From assembly GCA_016169945.1 (NCBI GenBank), contig JADLSH010000395.1, forward strand, positions 4,616,001 to 4,680,000: a DNA stretch of 64,000 bases, written 5' to 3'. Position numbers and translations under genes: made by a program. This document shows, one piece after another, positions 59,288-64,000 of this stretch. This stretch comes from Trachythela sp. YZ-2020. Taxonomy: Eukaryota; Cnidaria; Anthozoa; Malacalcyonacea; Clavulariidae. Below the pieces are notes generated by a model, which was not told the DNA's origin, did no database searches, and saw nothing but the letters and a program-made list of their open reading frames with translations. Each line of letters starts with the position of its first letter. Position 1 is the first letter of the stretch.

Positions 59288-59849
59288 CTCCATATGCTAA
59301 CGAGTGCGCCGCCACAACGAACGGCCTTTATATTACTATTCAGACTAGCAGTTACCCGCAATGGCCAACTGGCAAACCTACCGAGGCAAAAGGGTTGTTC
59401 CAGTTATTTTGAGGAAGGTTGGGAAAACCCAAAATCCTACCCGAAAGAAGGTTGAAAACGTTCTGCAGTTGCCCAGGAAAGCATATCGCATATGCCAACC
59501 TCGTACCCAGGCTCTTCCCTCTGGGTACGAGGTTGCGCATATGCCTCTCCAACTAGTCCGTTTCACCTGCCCTTCACGCGATATCTGGTTTTCGCAAGGC
59601 AGAGACCGCCTCTCGATTATATTTTTACTATCACCTGGACCATTTCTGCAACATAGCCCAGTATGGGGTTACCGGCGATCACTAACGGACGAAGTAACTC
59701 GACGAAAACTACTGTTAATCGGCTTCGCGAGAAAACAAGACAAGACAAAGGACTACAGTGATACATAAGTTAATGTCACTTATAGATTTTTAATAGGTAG
59801 CGCGTTCATTCAAATTCGTTCATTTATTTACAATATATATTTTTTATTA

Positions 59850-60009
59850 TACAGGGTGTATCAAAATATGGTAATCCAACTTTGGCATGCTATCACGCGC
59901 ATGATATATAATTTATAGATTTAGCTTTACCACACAAATTAAAATCAGGCTTTTAGCTGTCAAAAGACACTTTTTTGTATCACTGCGATTTGACTCGATA
60001 CACCCTGTA
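59850..60009. mobile_element. Small TIR element, 160 bp, mariner-like size
   Basis: Ends TACAGGGTGTATC and GATACACCCTGTA are exact inverse copies, flanked by TA dinucleotides. A one-ended relative lies at 43686. A TA target duplication fits Tc1/mariner MITEs. Confidence 0.6.
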
Positions 60010-60219
60010 TATGGCCGCCACTGCCGCATCCAGAGATTGGGCTGTTTTGGCTTCATATGCAACCATATACAGTATGCAATCGGTTTCCGAGTATACTCCC
60101 ATTTAATTACTTTGAATGAACACTGCACTAAACCGATTCTTTTGTATTATACATGTAAGGCTGGCTGCGCAACATGTATAATATTGAAAGAGTAAATCAG
60201 ATTACAGTTCGCGATCATT

Positions 60220-63200
60220 TTATTTCTTTTCAGTAGTCTCTAACAACCGTTCTTTCGCGTCTTTACAAAATGAAATAGCGTTTATCAATAATAGCTTTTC
60301 ATTTCTTCGTAATTTGATTGCCAGACGAGTGTTTTCGCTCAAGTTGCAAGATTTCAAAGCCTCGTCATCTTGCTGCAAAACATAAAATACAGTATGTCAT
60401 TGAACAAAATATTCCATCTTGGGTAGATAACGTTGGGAACACGTATACTGCACGAACATAACACATCTTGGTGGCAAGATTATCGAAACATTGTAGCAAT
60501 GGTGTCATTGCTAACAACTCGTTAACAACATTCTAATTGCAAGACGATAATAAATTGTTCCAAAAAGTTGTTGCAGGTTGTAAAGCAATTTCACCAACCT
60601 TGTATCAAGTTGTCAACAAGCCGTTGCATGGGTGCGAAAGAACCTAATATCGACTTGTTCAAAAATCCTGTAGCACGTTTGCTGTACGCCTGCAGGTTCT
60701 TTTTGGCTTTGATACGTATCCTTCCCCGTACAAACATATTGATTCACGAATAATTTTTATGTGTTGTGTTACATTCCAAAATACTTCATTTTTTTAAATA
60801 CTAACCTCTTTAGTTGTAGGATACTGACGAAGTAATAATGAACATCTGAAATGTAACAGAAATGATAAAAATTAGCATACAAACGAGACTACATATAATT
60901 TTGGCTATACCCATATACCTCGAGCAGTTTTTGTCGTTCTAATAAATTCAGTTTACTTCATGGTTGGCTCGGTAACATTCCCGGCCGACGCAGATGGTAT
61001 TACGTTGAGTTTATTTTAAATATCACTAGATCTTTGATTCAAACCTTGTCTCTAAGAAACTACAAATTTTCTCTTCATTTTGTTTGCTGACTTGTGTTGA
61101 ATGGTCACAAAGTATTGATTGCAGTTGTTCTGCTGTTTGCTCTGATAACTGCTTTCCTTCATCTGAAGTGAACGAATAAATGTAATAATACAGTGACGAA
61201 ACAGCGAACAAATGAAATATTTTTTAGAAGATTAAGAAAACTTCTACGTTTCAAGCTCTTCATCTGAAGTTAGTAGCGAAGACGCAGTGGGAAGTATAGG
61301 GCTGGTAACGTAGTTTTTCACACTTTCACCAGTACGATAAATTATGCCAAAAGTAAAGTAAGTCATGAAAATTTCAATATGTAGTGGCTGACTCTGACTT
61401 TATCAGTGAGGTGGGGGAGGCCAGTCCACCCACCTGCCCAGAAAACCTGTCTATGAACTTTCTTCATTGAACAGATCAGTGCCATTTAAAATGATTACCT
61501 TCACTAATACAAAATATTCTTAGAAATGCTAATAAATCTTTCGTCAATGGAACTTCTGCTTTAGTAACAGCTAGATTCTTCACACTATAAAACAATATGG
61601 TATCAAAAACTCTTATCCATTCAAATTAACAATAGAATTGACAAATAGATCAATTTAAAAAGCTAAGAAAATGTGACAACTTACTTTACACCAATTTTAG
61701 ACAAAAGTTGGGTCTTGGGCATATATAGCGAATCACTTGAGCTAATTCCTAAAAAAATAATCACGGGTAAATTACCCAAGACCTTAAAACGTGACATAAA
61801 TACAAGCAAGTTCCCTTACCAAGCTTGATGTGCAGCAGATCATGTTTATTGTCTTCGTAATAGAATCCTGAATGCACAAAGAAATCGCTGTTTGATCTTG
61901 GACCGTAAAATATGAACACCTAAAAGAAAACAATACATTGTGGAAAACAAAATGTTGAAAATACTTAACTCAGGTAGTTCTTGGTAATTTCTCATTAATT
62001 TCTCACCTGATCACCTGATTTACAAGAATTCAAAGCAAAACAGATACAGGAATCCGTACTGAGATCGTAATCTGTCGTGAACTGCTCGGAAAAGTACAAA
62101 AATATCACAAAATTAGTCCCTGCAACATTAAAATCGTAGCTACTGTAGAGTGCTAGACCTGCAAGAACGCGCCCTTCCTCTGATGCAATGGGGAATAGCC
62201 TTGCGCGATGATCCGCATTCACTCACATGTCCTTCACAATGATTACACATATCAAGAAAAGGTATCAAAGCCAAATGTAATCCTTTGCCACTAGAACATG
62301 GTATTTGATTTTGTCTTGTCATCACAATGGAAACTGCCCATCTACAAAACAAATATTAGGTTTATGCATGTATATTACACCTAGATATTTGAGATCAATA
62401 ACATTATCAGGATAAATTCTGAAAAATAGTTATAAAATTCAAACACGACTTTATATAGAACAGTAAAACTACAATACCTGTATTGATTATATGTGAATGA
62501 CTTCATAAAACTTAATTTGTTATTTGTTGGAATTTTCTGTAAAAAATAACATCGGACAGACATGTGAAGATTTAAAATATTATGTAAATCATATCGTTGC
62601 AGATAAATTAGGACAGCTAAAATTAAAATTTTTAAATAAGGAACACAATGCGTACATTTACTTATAGGGAATGTACCTTGAAAATTTGACACAAGTAGGA
62701 ATACTGACGAGAAATGCTTTTGTATAGGTTAAGAACATTATCTAAGAATAAACAATTACAGAATTGGGAAATGAATCCTTAAAAACAAATTGTCTGATCA
62801 ATTTTAGTACGAATAATCTTAGTGGGAAAGAGAATGTTATTGTATCTTACTTAAAACTTGCGATCCTTGCAAAGCACTAACTTCTTCTTGTGTGAAAAAC
62901 AGCGGAGTGCTAAACTTTCGCGGAAGAATATCTTATAACGTTAAGACTTAATGTTACACATTTCGTGTATATGACATGGACACTTGCCGTTAGAAGTGCT
63001 ATACGATTGAAATAGAAAATGCAAAAGAATCATTAAAGGATACCAATATAAGGTTTCCATAACGAGTCTTCCATGTGACATTCATTAAGTAGTTTCAAAG
63101 CTAACACAACGTTGGGCATCACTCGTAGTAGTTTATCTGTCTCAATAATAGATCCTAAAAGTGCAGAAAACTAACATATTAAGTGAAAAGTACAGTACTT

Positions 63201-63982
63201 TAAAGGCTACTCGTGCACAGGATCCGATTTGTCGGAACGTGTGAACACTATTAAAATGACCTTCGGACAGTCGGATCCGTCAGTCTCAAAAATCGGATTG
63301 AAATAGAACCTGCTCTATTTCCATCCGACAAGATGAAAAGAAGCCGATTATAATTTTGGCGCGAAAAATGAATGACTGCTTTCGCGAATATAAATCACTC
63401 AGATTTAAGTGACATTGGTGTAATCAATCCATTCATTACTGGATATATATATAACACCGGTAAAATCGGATCATCTGCATGAATAGGTATCCAATATATT
63501 GTACACTACATGTACTATCCTTTTCAAAGCGATTACTTCTGACATAAAAGTTGTCTGCATTTCAGTAGCTACTAACCTAAAAATGTTGAAGATGAATGTT
63601 CTGAAGTTAGGATCAACTTTCTTGGGATATTTAAAATTTTGTCTCCTGCCTTTTGAAGAAAAATATGTTGGTTTTGAACATCTACAGCATACACAAGGTT
63701 TTTACAAAAATGCAGTTCAAGCTATTTTAAATGCTAAATTTTATCCCGCTATATATTTATATGAACATAATTTCTAATATGTGAAGTTAATAGAGTATAT
63801 TATTATTGTAGATAGCGGAAAATGAATAACCACTTGTCAACGTACTCATTATGTAAATTATTCATTCATTCATTCAAGATCATTTATTCATTTCATCTGT
63901 TCATTCATTCATTCATCCTACCTGAAACGGGGTTACAGCGCGGACACCACAATCAAATTCAGAACTTGAATACACTTCCACC
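60220..63982 (-). CDS. SETD3: SETD3-type actin-histidine N-methyltransferase, 13 exons, 5' end outside
   Basis: The vertebrate orthologue methylates actin His73 using S-adenosylmethionine in the cytosol. Exons on the - strand with GT-AG borders and matching phases: 63923-63982, 63044-63154, 62851-62931, 62677-62741, 62478-62536, 62227-62341, 62007-62081, 61820-61919, 61685-61748, 61499-61584, 61045-61162, 60806-60845, 60220-60372. Signatures: SFTYNQYRWAVSIVMTRQNQ, ALIPFLDMCNH (SET Asn-His), VFIFYGPRSNSDF (catalytic-pocket Tyr), then the substrate-binding C-terminal domain LLAFLRIFC, ICSFLETR, LLLRQYPTTKE and NTRLAIKLRRNEK. The stop is at 60220. Phase shows at least one exon (PRK/MMT region) missing between 63154 and 63923; I could not place it. 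The first exons lie beyond the window. Confidence 0.88.
63857..63920 (+). repeat. ATTC-type microsatellite
   Basis: Imperfect (ATTC)n tract abutting the donor of the first visible SETD3 exon. Confidence 0.7.
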
Positions 63983-64000
63983 TAAAAAACACAACTAACA

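Noticed and set aside
63499..63777. 92-codon + strand frame in a SETD3 intron
   Set aside because: No protein-like features or homology; also checked on the - strand for the missing SETD3 exon without a frame-consistent match.

Overview
The window is animal nuclear DNA, AT-rich and full of repeats. Its interrupted genes have standard GT-AG introns. The mix of a cnidarian-style tRNA-derived SINE, Penelope-like retroelements with a type I hammerhead ribozyme array, a Polinton/Maverick, many hAT-type MITEs and a beta-helix/multi-TM receptor-like gene suggests a cnidarian, probably an anthozoan. The species is inference.

Layout. (1) 828-35082, + strand: a complete SLC38A9-type lysosomal amino-acid transporter/sensor gene of 14 coding exons. 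The spliced frame is open and sums to 1509 nt (502 aa). (2) Intron 5 holds a hAT-type MITE (5251-5939) and, 90 bp further on, a full Polinton/Maverick (6030-24553; 18,524 bp). The Polinton has about 420-bp terminal inverted repeats, 5'-AG...CT-3' ends and a perfect 6-bp target duplication, TACGGT. (3) Intron 6 holds an intronless antisense gene for a 1142-aa beta-helix, Cys-rich, multi-TM protein. (4) 35-60 kb is mostly repeat DNA. It contains a decayed duplicate of the SETD3 3' end, a Penelope-like RT fragment joined to four tandem 282-bp units each carrying a hammerhead ribozyme (a metazoan retrozyme-like array), a GIY-YIG endonuclease relic split by a Harbinger-like MITE, two LINE fragments, direct duplications and foldbacks. 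It also holds one secreted glycine-rich EF-hand gene (45822-46400). (5) 60220-63982, - strand: 13 exons of a SETD3-type actin-histidine methyltransferase whose 5' end lies beyond the window.

The Polinton has replication and integration genes (protein-primed DNA polymerase B with an OTU-like and zinc-ribbon N-terminus; RVE integrase) and virion genes (double-jelly-roll major capsid candidate, minor capsid/penton candidate, FtsK/A32-type packaging ATPase). It also has a compact spike-like cluster: a long collagen-like stalk, a C1q-like head candidate and two paralogous proteins, three of which share the N-terminal peptide MAL(A/K)FG. No adenain-type maturation protease was recognised. Divergent gene pairs share tiny palindromic promoters, nearly every start follows an AATAAAAT-like motif, and hairpins sit just after many stop codons. 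The polymerase, the collagen gene and one small gene carry frame breaks, so this copy is probably recent but no longer autonomous.
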